A stretch of 48,866 nucleotides of DNA from JBDTES01 sp039922435 (GTDB taxonomy: Bacteria; Patescibacteriota; Saccharimonadia; Saccharimonadales; UBA4665), in contig JBDTES010000004.1 of the NCBI GenBank assembly GCA_039922435.1, positions 1 through 48,866 of the forward strand, given 5' to 3'. A program made the translations under genes and the position numbers. Each line of letters starts with the position of its first letter. The stretch's first letter is position 1. Shown one piece after another: positions 7,070 through 15,512 of the stretch. The notes below the pieces were generated by a model. That model was given only the letters and a program-made list of their open reading frames with translations. It did no database searches and was not told where the DNA came from.

Positions 7070-8443
7070 ATGGCATCCGAAAACCAATATAACCGACAAG
7101 ATCTACCACCAAGCCAACCAGCCTTCCCGCCGCTGATAGTAGATGGCACAATACCAGAACACCAGAGCGGAGGTACATTCTACGAAATTAAGCCTGCGGG
7201 GCTATCTATATTTGGGTTAGCCCACTGGGCCCTCACACACCGTGGTGGTAGAGGAATGCCAACTGAGCCATCACCGAGCGCCACAAGTCCAGAATACCCC
7301 GATACCCCAATCAATCTACCAGTTATACATGAGGTCAACGACCCTAGCACTGCCAATCAAAAAACCTGGCGAACAGCTGTTATGCATACACTAGGGATGA
7401 AGTACCTAGATTCTGAATCCCTAAAAAACCGTTTACCAGGTAAGTCCGATACTGATATATCAAAGCTTATAGTTGAAATGCATAATCGAGGTATAATTGG
7501 CGGCCCAAGTCGAATGGGTTATCAGGTTTTACAAAAGTACGGCGACTCACCAGAAGCAATCTATACTGTGGCCCTACACCTGACTCAAGTTAGGGCAAGA
7601 CAGGCTAGAAATGCGATTGATGGTTTAACCAACACTTATAGAATTCAGCTAAATCAGGGCTTAAGCCACACTCAAGCAAGATTAAACTACAATCAAGGTT
7701 CGCACCGGGTATTAGACGAGATACACAACTATGCAAGTGATTTAACAACTGCCGTCGACTCTTTAAATATTCCGTACGCAGAAATACATAGAATAGTTAA
7801 CAAGCTAGAGCATGTCGGATTCTTACGAGTACCAGTTACAGATCGCGGGACAGACTTCGACGATGGTCTGACCACCAGGACCCCATGGTTCGAACAAAAC
7901 AAATCATGGGCTCAGTTCCACCCGCGCTATGAGCGCTCCGGCTCCCGAGTATACTTAGTGTCGAATCCGAATGATCAACAACGGTCAATTGACGCTGTCT
8001 ATGAGAGATTCCCCGTGGACTACAACCCCAACGAGGTAGTCTTACCCCCAGAACGAGGCCGACGTGACGGTAGGCGGTCAGATCATCGCAGTGACACAGA
8101 AACCGACGCTATTGAATGGTGGCAAGAAATCGCACAAGACCCCCAGTACCATGATTTATTCGACCTTCAACAATTATCAGACCTATACGAGGACATCAAT
8201 GATGAAACTCGCCCAATTAAGAATGCCCGTTTAGATGAACTAAATTTAGCTAGAACTGAAAGGCTGCCGGCCGATGACTACAAAACACTTATTACCCCAA
8301 TAAGTGTGCATCACATACAAGAGTATCTCGAGAAGCACGGTTATGAGGCTGATACTATACCTAATGATGTTAAAGAAGCTATAAAGCTAGCATCTCTCGG
8401 CGCAAAACAACAATTGACGCCTAGACCTCGACGCCCCCGTTAA
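7070..8443 (+). CDS. Cytosolic T4SS-locus protein with FtsK-gamma-like winged helix
   Basis: This 457-residue protein has no signal peptide or membrane helix. The first 90 residues are Pro-rich and probably disordered. Residues about 115-155 (SLKNRL..SDTDISKLIVEMHNRGIIGGPS..GYQVL) resemble the winged-helix gamma domain of FtsK/SpoIIIE, where the pattern LIxxMExxGIIGPxxGxxxREVL recognises DNA. The middle (about 160-250) is helical and the C-terminal 150 residues are acidic/basic mixed. The gamma-like domain without a motor suggests a DNA-binding adaptor or regulator of the secretion locus, though the name is tentative. It is preceded by its own promoter and a palindrome and followed by a 188-nt gap before the PrgI gene. 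Confidence 0.6.
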   Translation: MASENQYNRQDLPPSQPAFPPLIVDGTIPEHQSGGTFYEIKPAGLSIFGLAHWALTHRGGRGMPTEPSPSATSPEYPDTPINLPVIHEVNDPSTANQKTWRTAVMHTLGMKYLDSESLKNRLPGKSDTDISKLIVEMHNRGIIGGPSRMGYQVLQKYGDSPEAIYTVALHLTQVRARQARNAIDGLTNTYRIQLNQGLSHTQARLNYNQGSHRVLDEIHNYASDLTTAVDSLNIPYAEIHRIVNKLEHVGFLRVPVTDRGTDFDDGLTTRTPWFEQNKSWAQFHPRYERSGSRVYLVSNPNDQQRSIDAVYERFPVDYNPNEVVLPPERGRRDGRRSDHRSDTETDAIEWWQEIAQDPQYHDLFDLQQLSDLYEDINDETRPIKNARLDELNLARTERLPADDYKTLITPISVHHIQEYLEKHGYEADTIPNDVKEAIKLASLGAKQQLTPRPRRPR

Positions 8444-8483
8444 TAACCATAGACTGATAGGTAATTAAATCCTTTAAGTTACT

Positions 8484-8543
8484 AACACCAACACATATAA
8501 AGTGTGTCGCTAGACTACTTACTTCCACTCTAGTTGGGGTGTT
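8484..8543 (+). other. Possible structured RNA leader (three-way junction)
   Basis: Within the 188-nt gap 8444-8631 three nested helices can form: AACACC/GGTGTT (8484-8489 with 8538-8543) encloses ACACA/TGTGT (8491-8495 with 8503-8507) and CTAGA/TCTAG (8510-8514 with 8529-8533). A competing 7-bp pairing joins CTACTTA to TAAGTAG downstream. Stems are short and AT-rich, so chance is possible. It matches no tRNA or riboswitch I recognise. Confidence 0.25.
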
Positions 8544-8590
8544 CTGATAAGTAGCTTATATTAGTAATCCAGCGCCCCGTATTTCCAGAC

Positions 8591-8620
8591 TTAAGCTTTA
8601 GGACTCTTTTCGGTTATACT
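8591..8620 (+). promoter_or_regulatory. Promoter of the PrgI gene, short leader
   Basis: TTAAGC (8591-8596) and TATACT (8615-8620) are 18 nt apart, and the ATG lies 11 nt after the -10. AAAGG sits 5-6 nt before the ATG, partly where the start site should be, so the ribosome site would be only partly transcribed. Confidence 0.45.
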
Positions 8621-8631
8621 TAAAGGTAGAT

Positions 8632-9780
8632 ATGTCTACTTATAAAGTAATTCAAGATATTGAGGCCGAAGACAAGCTGGTCGGACCACTGACGCTCAGG
8701 CAGTTTATCTACGGCTGTATCTCAGCCTTTTGTCTGTATTTATCCTATCTATCTTATACCAAGCACGTCTCAGTTATGTTGATTATATTTTTACCAATTG
8801 CCGGATTTACCGGCTTTTTTGCTTTCCCTTGGGGGAAAGACCAACCAACTGAGTTGTGGGCTCTAGCTAAGGTTCGTTTTATGATTAAGCCGCGCAAACG
8901 AATATGGGATCAAAGCGGCATAAAAGAGTTAGTAACAATAACTGCCCCAAAAAGAATTCAACGAGTTTACACCGATGGACTATCGCAGACTGAAGTCCGT
9001 AGCCGCCTGCAAGCGCTGGCTAGCACTATCGATAGTCGTGGTTGGGTAATCAAGAACATGAACATCAATTTAAACTCATCAGGCGTGCAGTTACCGCAGC
9101 TAGCTTCTGACCGACTAGTTGAGGCTAGTAGCTTGCCCCAAGAAGTCTCGGGAGTCGACGTCAATGCTGCAGACGACATATTAGACGCTAATGCTAACCC
9201 ATTAGCTCACCAATTCGATAATATGATAAACAGCTCTTATCAGGCCCATCGGCAGCAAATCATAAATCAATTACAGCAGCCGGCCACCAATCAAACCCAA
9301 GACACTACTCAGCCAAACTCGGCCCAAGCTAGCCAGCCAAACGACTATTGGTTCTTAAACCAGCCGGCGCCGGCACCAGCCGGCACATCCACTTTCTCGG
9401 CCGGTCCAATAGTGTCCCCCGGCACAGTCAACGAACCAGCCGGAGTCCCGCAGGCAGCTACTCCTACCGATGAAGAAACTGCTCTGGTAGATAAGTTGAA
9501 AGAAGCAAACCGTGAGTCTCATGAAATCATATATGGCAATACCAAGGTTGTTATGCCGCTTTCAGCCCAAGCTGCGACTACGCCTACTCCGACTCAGCCC
9601 GGCCCCGTGCCAGCCACAACCGAACCAGTCATCCGAACACCATCTCCAGTGACAGCACAAGATACTGCTGCTATAATGAACCTAGCTAGCAATGACGACC
9701 TAGATATAGCTACGATTGCTCGTCAAGCCAAGCACCGACAGGGTGATGACGGCGACGAAGTAGTTATATCGCTCCATTAA
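8632..9780 (+). CDS. PrgI family T4SS membrane protein
   Basis: In this 382-residue protein the first 120 residues match the PrgI family pattern: an N-terminal YKVIQDIEAEDKLVGPLTLRQ, two close helices (about 25-43 and 46-66), then FPWGKDQPTELWALAKVRFMIKPRKRIW. PrgI proteins (VirB3-like role) sit directly before the VirB4 ATPase genes in Gram-positive and CPR conjugation loci, and here the order is PrgI, TraC-like, VirB4. Residues 190-382 are a Gln/Pro/Thr/Ala-rich extension, predicted disordered and longer than in typical PrgI proteins. It is likely an inner-membrane adaptor that recruits the ATPase. There is a 9-nt gap before a short leader frame (9790). Confidence 0.85.
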   Translation: MSTYKVIQDIEAEDKLVGPLTLRQFIYGCISAFCLYLSYLSYTKHVSVMLIIFLPIAGFTGFFAFPWGKDQPTELWALAKVRFMIKPRKRIWDQSGIKELVTITAPKRIQRVYTDGLSQTEVRSRLQALASTIDSRGWVIKNMNINLNSSGVQLPQLASDRLVEASSLPQEVSGVDVNAADDILDANANPLAHQFDNMINSSYQAHRQQIINQLQQPATNQTQDTTQPNSAQASQPNDYWFLNQPAPAPAGTSTFSAGPIVSPGTVNEPAGVPQAATPTDEETALVDKLKEANRESHEIIYGNTKVVMPLSAQAATTPTPTQPGPVPATTEPVIRTPSPVTAQDTAAIMNLASNDDLDIATIARQAKHRQGDDGDEVVISLH

Positions 9781-9789
9781 TAGTATTTT

Positions 9790-9834
9790 ATGGGTATTCG
9801 TCAACGATTAGGGGATATGGGCAGCTTAGATTAA
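9790..9834 (+). CDS. Possible 14-codon leader peptide coupled to the TraC-like gene
   Basis: ATG at 9790 opens a 14-codon frame (MGIRQRLGDMGSLD) whose TAA stop (9832-9834) shares its A with the ATG of the next gene (TAATG). The next gene lacks a well-placed Shine-Dalgarno site (AGGGG is about 20 nt upstream, inside this frame), so re-initiation after this short frame would explain how it is translated. It has no recognisable homology and could be fortuitous. Confidence 0.3.
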   Translation: MGIRQRLGDMGSLD

Positions 9835-10745
9835 TGAATCCGAATCAGCAAAACTCAACACCAACACCAACCGCAGGTAGCACTCCTGCTGCTTATCCTA
9901 TGCCCGAACCAGTTGTATCTGGTGCCGGCCCGGGTATGGCATCAATGGGCCAGCCGCCTATCCAAGCTTCAATACCTGGTGCAGCCCCTAAAGCCACTCC
10001 GCCACTGGCTCCGAAGTCTAACCCTAATAGTACTCAAAACTTATTACAAATTGCCGAGATACGAGATGGTATTGTCATTATGAATGATGGCTCTTTCCGG
10101 GCGGTTGTTATGGTTAAGAGTATCAACTTTGACCTAATGAGCCAGCAGGAGCAAGAAGCCGTCGAATACAGCTACCAGGGGTTTTTAAACTCGCTGTACT
10201 TTCCGATCCAAATATTTATTCGCTCTCAGAAGGTCGATTTGCAGCCCTACATCGAGAAACTCGATAAGATTCGAACCGAACACGATAATATGTTACTGGC
10301 ACTCCTGATGGACGATTACATTGGCTATATTGATCAGCTGGCCCAGCAAACTAACATAATGGATAAGAAATTCTACGTCGTTATACCATTCTTCCCAGTA
10401 GCCGACGTCCAAAAGGCTTTAACCCAAAGTATGAACTTCTTTAGTGGTGTAGCTCAAATATTTAGCAAAAAAGAGCAGCGTATAACCGTAAACGAGGCTG
10501 ATTTAGAAAAAGCTAAAACTGAGCTACGTAACCGCGTGCAAGCTACCTTGGCCGGTCTACAACAGTCTAGTATTCAGGGGTTACCGCTGGACACCCAGGA
10601 ACTTATCGAACTATATTACGATACCTATAACCCTGATACGGCCACTCGTCAACAGCTAAAAAACTTTGGTGATCTGACAGCCGACATCGTAACCAAGGGT
10701 GAGGGATCTGCTCAGCAAGCTCACTTGCAGAGGGAACTACAATGA
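9834..10745 (+). CDS. TraC-like T4SS protein (partner of VirB4)
   Basis: The protein has 303 residues. Residues 1-65 are a Pro/Ala/Thr-rich disordered leader. From about 70 the protein matches the TraC-like domain found upstream of VirB4 in Patescibacteria and Firmicutes conjugation loci: LLQIAEIRDGIVIMNDGSFRAV, a middle YSYQGFLNSLYFPIQIFIRSQ, and KKFYVVIPFF. There is no Walker motif. It looks like the N-terminal interaction domain of a VirB4-type ATPase carried as a separate polypeptide, with the ATPase encoded after a 160-nt repeat-filled gap. It is probably cytosolic at the membrane face. Confidence 0.75.
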   Translation: MNPNQQNSTPTPTAGSTPAAYPMPEPVVSGAGPGMASMGQPPIQASIPGAAPKATPPLAPKSNPNSTQNLLQIAEIRDGIVIMNDGSFRAVVMVKSINFDLMSQQEQEAVEYSYQGFLNSLYFPIQIFIRSQKVDLQPYIEKLDKIRTEHDNMLLALLMDDYIGYIDQLAQQTNIMDKKFYVVIPFFPVADVQKALTQSMNFFSGVAQIFSKKEQRITVNEADLEKAKTELRNRVQATLAGLQQSSIQGLPLDTQELIELYYDTYNPDTATRQQLKNFGDLTADIVTKGEGSAQQAHLQRELQ

Positions 10746-10760
10746 TTAAAGACACAAAAC

Positions 10761-10886
10761 TATTTACCATTTATCAGTTACCATTTATCAATTATTTATT
10801 ATTTGCTATTTATCATTTGAGTAAATGTTTAAATGATGAATTAGTAAATAATTTGGAAAATGGAAAATGGAAAATGGAAAATTATA
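10761..10886. repeat. Degenerate heptanucleotide (7-bp phase) repeat tract
   Basis: The gap between the TraC-like gene and virB4 divides into about 18 consecutive 7-mers: CATTTAT/CAGTTAC/CATTTAT/CAATTAT-type units in the 5' half, and TTTGGAA followed by three exact AATGGAA units in the 3' half. Near the middle ATTTATCATTT (about 10808-10818) is nearly complementary to AAATGATGAAT (about 10831-10841), so the tract can fold. It contains no gene. A GGAG at 10892-10895 after the tract serves virB4. It resembles short tandem heptamer repeats of other bacteria, but I cannot name a family. Confidence 0.7.
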
Positions 10887-10905
10887 TTGCTGGAGTTAAC
10901 ATTTA

Positions 10906-12822
10906 ATGGCCAAAAAAAGACAACTAGACCCGGTAGCCATCGCTCAGGCCCAGCAGGCCCGTGAACAAGCCGAAGTCGCGGCCGCCTTTCAAAAAGGTGT
11001 TACAGCCCTACGAGACTTTATCGCCCCTAGCTCTATCGAGCTTAAGCCAACTCACTTTCAAATCGGTACTCGTTACGCTCGAACCTACTATGTCTATGGC
11101 TACCCAAGACAGCTCTACACCGGCTGGCTCAGTGGTCTAGTCAACCTCGATGAGGTAATCGATATTTCTATGTATATTTACCCAGTCGAAAGCCAGGTTG
11201 TGCTAGAAAACTTACGCAAAAAAGTCACTCAACTAGAGGCTGGCTTACAGATCGATTCCGAGAAGGGTAGAGTCCGCGATCCGGGCAAGCAGGCCGCTAT
11301 TCAAGATGCCGAAGAAATGCGCGACCGCTTACAGGTGGGGGAGGAAAGATTTTTCCGCTTTGGCTTATACTTTACAATTTACGGCAACAGCCTAGACGAA
11401 CTAGAATTTGTCAGCCACAAGGTGGAGTCAATGCTTGGACAACAGCTAGTCTACAGTAAACCAGCCACTTCTCAGCAAGAACAGGGACTTAACAGCGTGG
11501 TGCCACAAATGACTGATCAGCTCCAGATTCGCCGCAATATGAGTACTGGTGCAATTTCGACTAGTTTTCCGTTTACAAGCGCCGATCTGTCTCAAGATAA
11601 CGGTATTTTGTATGGTATTAACATGCACAACTCAGGGCTAGTTATTTTTGACCGCTTCTCGTTAGAAAACGGCAACTCGGTAGTATTTGCTAAATCTGGT
11701 GCCGGCAAATCATTTACCGTCAAGCTAGAAGCCTTGCGCAGCCTGATGTTTGGCACAGAGATATTCATAATCGACCCCGAAAATGAATATGAGCGGATGT
11801 GCGACGCCGTAGCTGGTGCCTACTTACGTTTAAGTCTAAGCTCATCAACTCGAATCAACCCGTTTGATCTACCGAAAGTGGTTGATACCGAAGAAGCTGA
11901 TAACGCTTTGCGGTCTAATCTCATAACTTTACACGGTTTGCTCCGGCTTATGATGGGCGGGGCTCAGGCCCAAATGCTCGGTGGTAATAGTATGCTCTCA
12001 CCAGCACTGGATCCTAGCGAAGAAGCTGATCTAGATGCCGCTCTGATTGAAACCTACGCTAAAGTCGGCATAACTAACGATCCACTAACCCACACCGGCA
12101 CACCGCCGACTATTGCTGATCTGTACGACACATTACTACATATGGGCGGAACCGGACCACAACTGGCCCAACGACTACGCAAGTATACTAGCGGCACATT
12201 TGCTGGTATCTTTAGTCAACAAAGTAATACTGACATCAATAACCCTTTGGTTGTCTTTAATATCCGTGACCTAGAAGACGAACTCCGTCCAGTAGCTATG
12301 TATATTGTTCTAAATTATATCTGGAATAAGACTAAAAGTGATCAAAAAAAACGTATCCTAATTGTCGACGAAGCCTGGCAGCTTATGAAATACGAAGATA
12401 GCGCTAACTTCTTGTTCTCACTGGCTAAGCGAGCCCGTAAATATAATCTTGGCATTACTACAATCACTCAGGATGTTGAAGATTTTATGGGTTCACGGAT
12501 GGGCCGGGCGATTGTAGCTAACGCCTCGATGCAGTTTTTGCTTAAGCAATCAACCTCGGCCGTTGATGTACTAAGTGATGTATTTAAACTTACTGATGAG
12601 GAGAAGAAGCGACTAGCCCAGTTCCCAGTTGGCCAAGGGCTGTTCTTTGCCGGTCAAAACCATGTCCATATTCAGGTTGTCGCTAGTCCGACCGAACAAG
12701 GACTAATCACTACTAATCCAGCCCAAGTTCAGGCTATGCAGCAAGGTGATTTAAACAAACCACAGGGTACTATCGACCTCCAAAATCAGCTTTACCCTGG
12801 TAGCACTAATAATCTTTCATAA
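10906..12822 (+). CDS. virB4: VirB4-family T4SS ATPase
   Basis: In this 638-residue protein the N-terminal 240 residues form the VirB4/TraC interaction region. The P-loop follows at 262-269 (AKSGAGKS, Lys268), the adjacent IIDPENEY motif at about 288-295, and Walker B RILIVDEAW at 483-491 with catalytic Glu489. Downstream TTITQDVEDFMGS and GRAIVANASMQFLLKQS are typical VirB4 motor motifs. It would hydrolyse ATP at the cytosolic face to drive assembly of, or transport through, the T4SS. The ATG has GGAG about 10 nt upstream, so it does not depend on the upstream TraC-like gene. Length and motifs are intact. Confidence 0.95.
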   Translation: MAKKRQLDPVAIAQAQQAREQAEVAAAFQKGVTALRDFIAPSSIELKPTHFQIGTRYARTYYVYGYPRQLYTGWLSGLVNLDEVIDISMYIYPVESQVVLENLRKKVTQLEAGLQIDSEKGRVRDPGKQAAIQDAEEMRDRLQVGEERFFRFGLYFTIYGNSLDELEFVSHKVESMLGQQLVYSKPATSQQEQGLNSVVPQMTDQLQIRRNMSTGAISTSFPFTSADLSQDNGILYGINMHNSGLVIFDRFSLENGNSVVFAKSGAGKSFTVKLEALRSLMFGTEIFIIDPENEYERMCDAVAGAYLRLSLSSSTRINPFDLPKVVDTEEADNALRSNLITLHGLLRLMMGGAQAQMLGGNSMLSPALDPSEEADLDAALIETYAKVGITNDPLTHTGTPPTIADLYDTLLHMGGTGPQLAQRLRKYTSGTFAGIFSQQSNTDINNPLVVFNIRDLEDELRPVAMYIVLNYIWNKTKSDQKKRILIVDEAWQLMKYEDSANFLFSLAKRARKYNLGITTITQDVEDFMGSRMGRAIVANASMQFLLKQSTSAVDVLSDVFKLTDEEKKRLAQFPVGQGLFFAGQNHVHIQVVASPTEQGLITTNPAQVQAMQQGDLNKPQGTIDLQNQLYPGSTNNLS

Positions 12823-12827
12823 ACAAC

Positions 12828-15512
12828 ATGCCAACTATAACTGACCCTGACGCTAATGAAAGATACGCACCTCATCCGGGCACACACGATAAGTCTGAAT
12901 TTGAAGGTGAATCAAATCCACCACAATCTAACAACGTAGACAATAGTCATGGAAGTCAAAATAGGAACGGCAAGAATAAGCCAAAAGACAACAACCAATC
13001 AGCAAGTAATCCGGCTGACTCAAATGAATTAAAGAACAAAGAAGAGTCTCCACCGGATCGCTCCGATTTCAGTGCTGCCGACGATATGCGTGAGAGGTTG
13101 GGAATGGGATACACGGGCGAAGGCTCTACTAAATCTAAGAAACTATCCAAGCTTTACAATAGTAAATCTGCTTTTAAAAAAAAGATTGCTATTGCTGGTG
13201 CCGCTGCGGGCGCTAGTGTCTTACTTGGTATAATCATATTTTTGGCTATGTTGCCACTTAAAATTATACACATCGTAGACAACTTAGAGAGTAAGTTTAT
13301 GGCCACATCACAGGAGGCGCTCAGTAAAGAAGTCGATAATCTTTATAGCTCCTATATTACAAAGAATGTACTGCCAGTACTACACGCCCATAACTGCCAC
13401 ACCACAATCGATGCTGGCTGTATTGCCCTAAAGTCAGGTTCAAATTCACCCTTCAGTCGACTCTTTAATGGCTGGAAAGATGCGAAGCTCGAACATAAAA
13501 TGGCTACAAAATATGGTATTGTAATCGGCGCAAAAGGCACTAGTAGTAATAAGTATTACATGACTGTAAATGGCAAGAACTTTGACTTTAATGGTGGCCA
13601 GAGCATTTTTGATGTAGGAGGTCCAACGAACCGTAATGACGTTCGACGGACTGTTAATAAGGCACTAAAAGACGGGACACTGTGGGATAAAACATACACG
13701 CGCTACAAGGTCGGTAAACTTCTAGAGAGAAAGTATGGGATTAAGCGTTGTGTTATTGCCTGTAATGCTAAAGATAAATTTACTGATAAGATTGCTGATA
13801 AAAAGTTGGCCGCTAAAGCTTATTTGGTACAGAGGCTGGTACCACAGAAATACGGACTTATATTACAATGCGTAATTGGCGACGTAAGTAATTGTGATCC
13901 CAAGAACCTATCAGCTAGTCCGGGTGATGACGAGAAACTATCAAGCTTTGATAGAAATCTAAGAACAGAGTTAAACAAATATAGCGCTGAGTTTGGCAAG
14001 GATTCACTCGATAAGTTAGTTAAGAACGCCACCATAGTATCAGAAAAGGGATTCACTAAAATGATAACTCGTTCTTTAGCAGAAAAGATTGCTGGAAAGT
14101 TCGGTGGTGATACCACGGCCGCTTTAGCTGGAGATTTCAGCGAAAAAGCTGTACCTGTTGTTGGGTGGATATCTGCTATTGCTGGAGTAATTGCAATAAG
14201 CTCAGAAATAGGCCCACTAGTAACCTATGGATCGTACGCCCTAAATTCGGCAACCGCTATAGAGACTTATAATTCATTCTCAACGGTAGCTTCTGAGGTA
14301 CAAAGCGGGCATATGGACGCAACGGAACTAGGTTCATTTACGCAAACTCTTACAACAAATCTAAGTGGATCAGTCAACGATCAAGCAGATGCAACTGAAT
14401 CACCAGTATATAATTATTACTTCGGTGGAGGGAAGTCCACAAATACAGCTTCAATATTCAGTAGCCTACTACCGGGCACGGCTTCGGCAGACTCGTCTTA
14501 TCTAAGTCACGCTTGTAACCCAACTACAGATGGTGGCCCTAGAACCGCACTTCCAAAAAATGATCTAATTTGCCCTGAAGAGAAACTTGCCCAACACAAC
14601 GCCGCTCTAGATACTATATCGAAAATATCCAATATACCTTTAGTTACGCCAACAGCCCAGGCTATCCACAGTGTTACATCATCAATTTCTGGCGTAATAG
14701 GCGAAGTGCCAGGCATTAAACAACTTGGTGAGCTAGTAGCTGAGCCGCTAGGGAATGCTATGAATTGGATAACCGGCAAACTAATCACTTCACCATTTAG
14801 TGAGGATATGAGCGGTGCTCGTACATTTGATATGATGGCCGCTGGCGCCGATAAGCTAGGTAGCGATAGCTGCCAATCGCTTGGTTGCCCACAGGCTAGC
14901 AATCAGTTGGTAGCTAGTATTAGGAACCAGCAATCGTCTGACCAAAAAGCAGACTTTGACCATCAACCATTATTTGCGCGTATCTTTAGCACCACAACTC
15001 CTTACTCATTAGTATCGCGCCTGGCTATGAGTATGCCCCCTTCGATAATCGGTATTACCACTTCTGGAGCGGCAGGCTTACTTGATAATCCGTTAAATAA
15101 AATCACGTCTAGTTTTGCTAGCATATTTTCAACTAGCCGAGCATTTGCCGACGAAACCGCTCGGTCAGACCCTTGGGGTATTCCCCAGTCCGCATATACC
15201 GATAGTCAAATACCACCCGACCCAGAACAATTCTGGCAAGATAACTGTGTTTCTGGGCCAATCGGTCTATCTAATTCTGCGGCCGACAATCCGTTAAGCA
15301 CACTGGATGTTTCGCCATGGTTAAATAACGACGAGGATTATATTCTACAAGATGGTAGTTCGCGCCATGTCGATTTTACCCAAGGAACTGGACCTAATGT
15401 AGTCCCAGATAGCGCTACTGGACAGCCTGTGTACTTAAAACCAAACCAGTGCTTACTTATACAATCAACGGCTCAAAGTAGCGGTGCTATGTTCGGAGTG
15501 GCTCAGTCATGA
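12828..15512 (+). CDS. Large membrane-anchored T4SS-locus protein, function unknown
   Basis: The protein has 894 residues: a disordered Asn/Ser/Lys-rich cytosolic start (1-110), one clear membrane helix (about 119-142) followed by amphipathic sequence, then about 740 residues predicted outside. That region has a further hydrophobic stretch near 443-470 and several Cys pairs (for example about 194/202, 308/312 and 345/353). I recognise no enzyme motif. It starts 5 nt after virB4 ends and its stop overlaps the ATG of the cell-wall hydrolase by 4 nt (ATGA), so the three act as one unit. It is plausibly a structural envelope component of the secretion machine. The large size and paired Cys suggest a folded, disulphide-stabilised exterior part. 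Confidence 0.68.
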   Translation: MPTITDPDANERYAPHPGTHDKSEFEGESNPPQSNNVDNSHGSQNRNGKNKPKDNNQSASNPADSNELKNKEESPPDRSDFSAADDMRERLGMGYTGEGSTKSKKLSKLYNSKSAFKKKIAIAGAAAGASVLLGIIIFLAMLPLKIIHIVDNLESKFMATSQEALSKEVDNLYSSYITKNVLPVLHAHNCHTTIDAGCIALKSGSNSPFSRLFNGWKDAKLEHKMATKYGIVIGAKGTSSNKYYMTVNGKNFDFNGGQSIFDVGGPTNRNDVRRTVNKALKDGTLWDKTYTRYKVGKLLERKYGIKRCVIACNAKDKFTDKIADKKLAAKAYLVQRLVPQKYGLILQCVIGDVSNCDPKNLSASPGDDEKLSSFDRNLRTELNKYSAEFGKDSLDKLVKNATIVSEKGFTKMITRSLAEKIAGKFGGDTTAALAGDFSEKAVPVVGWISAIAGVIAISSEIGPLVTYGSYALNSATAIETYNSFSTVASEVQSGHMDATELGSFTQTLTTNLSGSVNDQADATESPVYNYYFGGGKSTNTASIFSSLLPGTASADSSYLSHACNPTTDGGPRTALPKNDLICPEEKLAQHNAALDTISKISNIPLVTPTAQAIHSVTSSISGVIGEVPGIKQLGELVAEPLGNAMNWITGKLITSPFSEDMSGARTFDMMAAGADKLGSDSCQSLGCPQASNQLVASIRNQQSSDQKADFDHQPLFARIFSTTTPYSLVSRLAMSMPPSIIGITTSGAAGLLDNPLNKITSSFASIFSTSRAFADETARSDPWGIPQSAYTDSQIPPDPEQFWQDNCVSGPIGLSNSAADNPLSTLDVSPWLNNDEDYILQDGSSRHVDFTQGTGPNVVPDSATGQPVYLKPNQCLLIQSTAQSSGAMFGVAQS

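Noticed and set aside
8444..8631. tRNA or known riboswitch in the gap before the PrgI gene
   Set aside because: No T-loop sequence, acceptor stem or conserved aptamer core is present.
10761..10886. CRISPR array or tandem minisatellite
   Set aside because: Units are only 7 bp, degenerate and contiguous, with no spacers of 25-40 bp.
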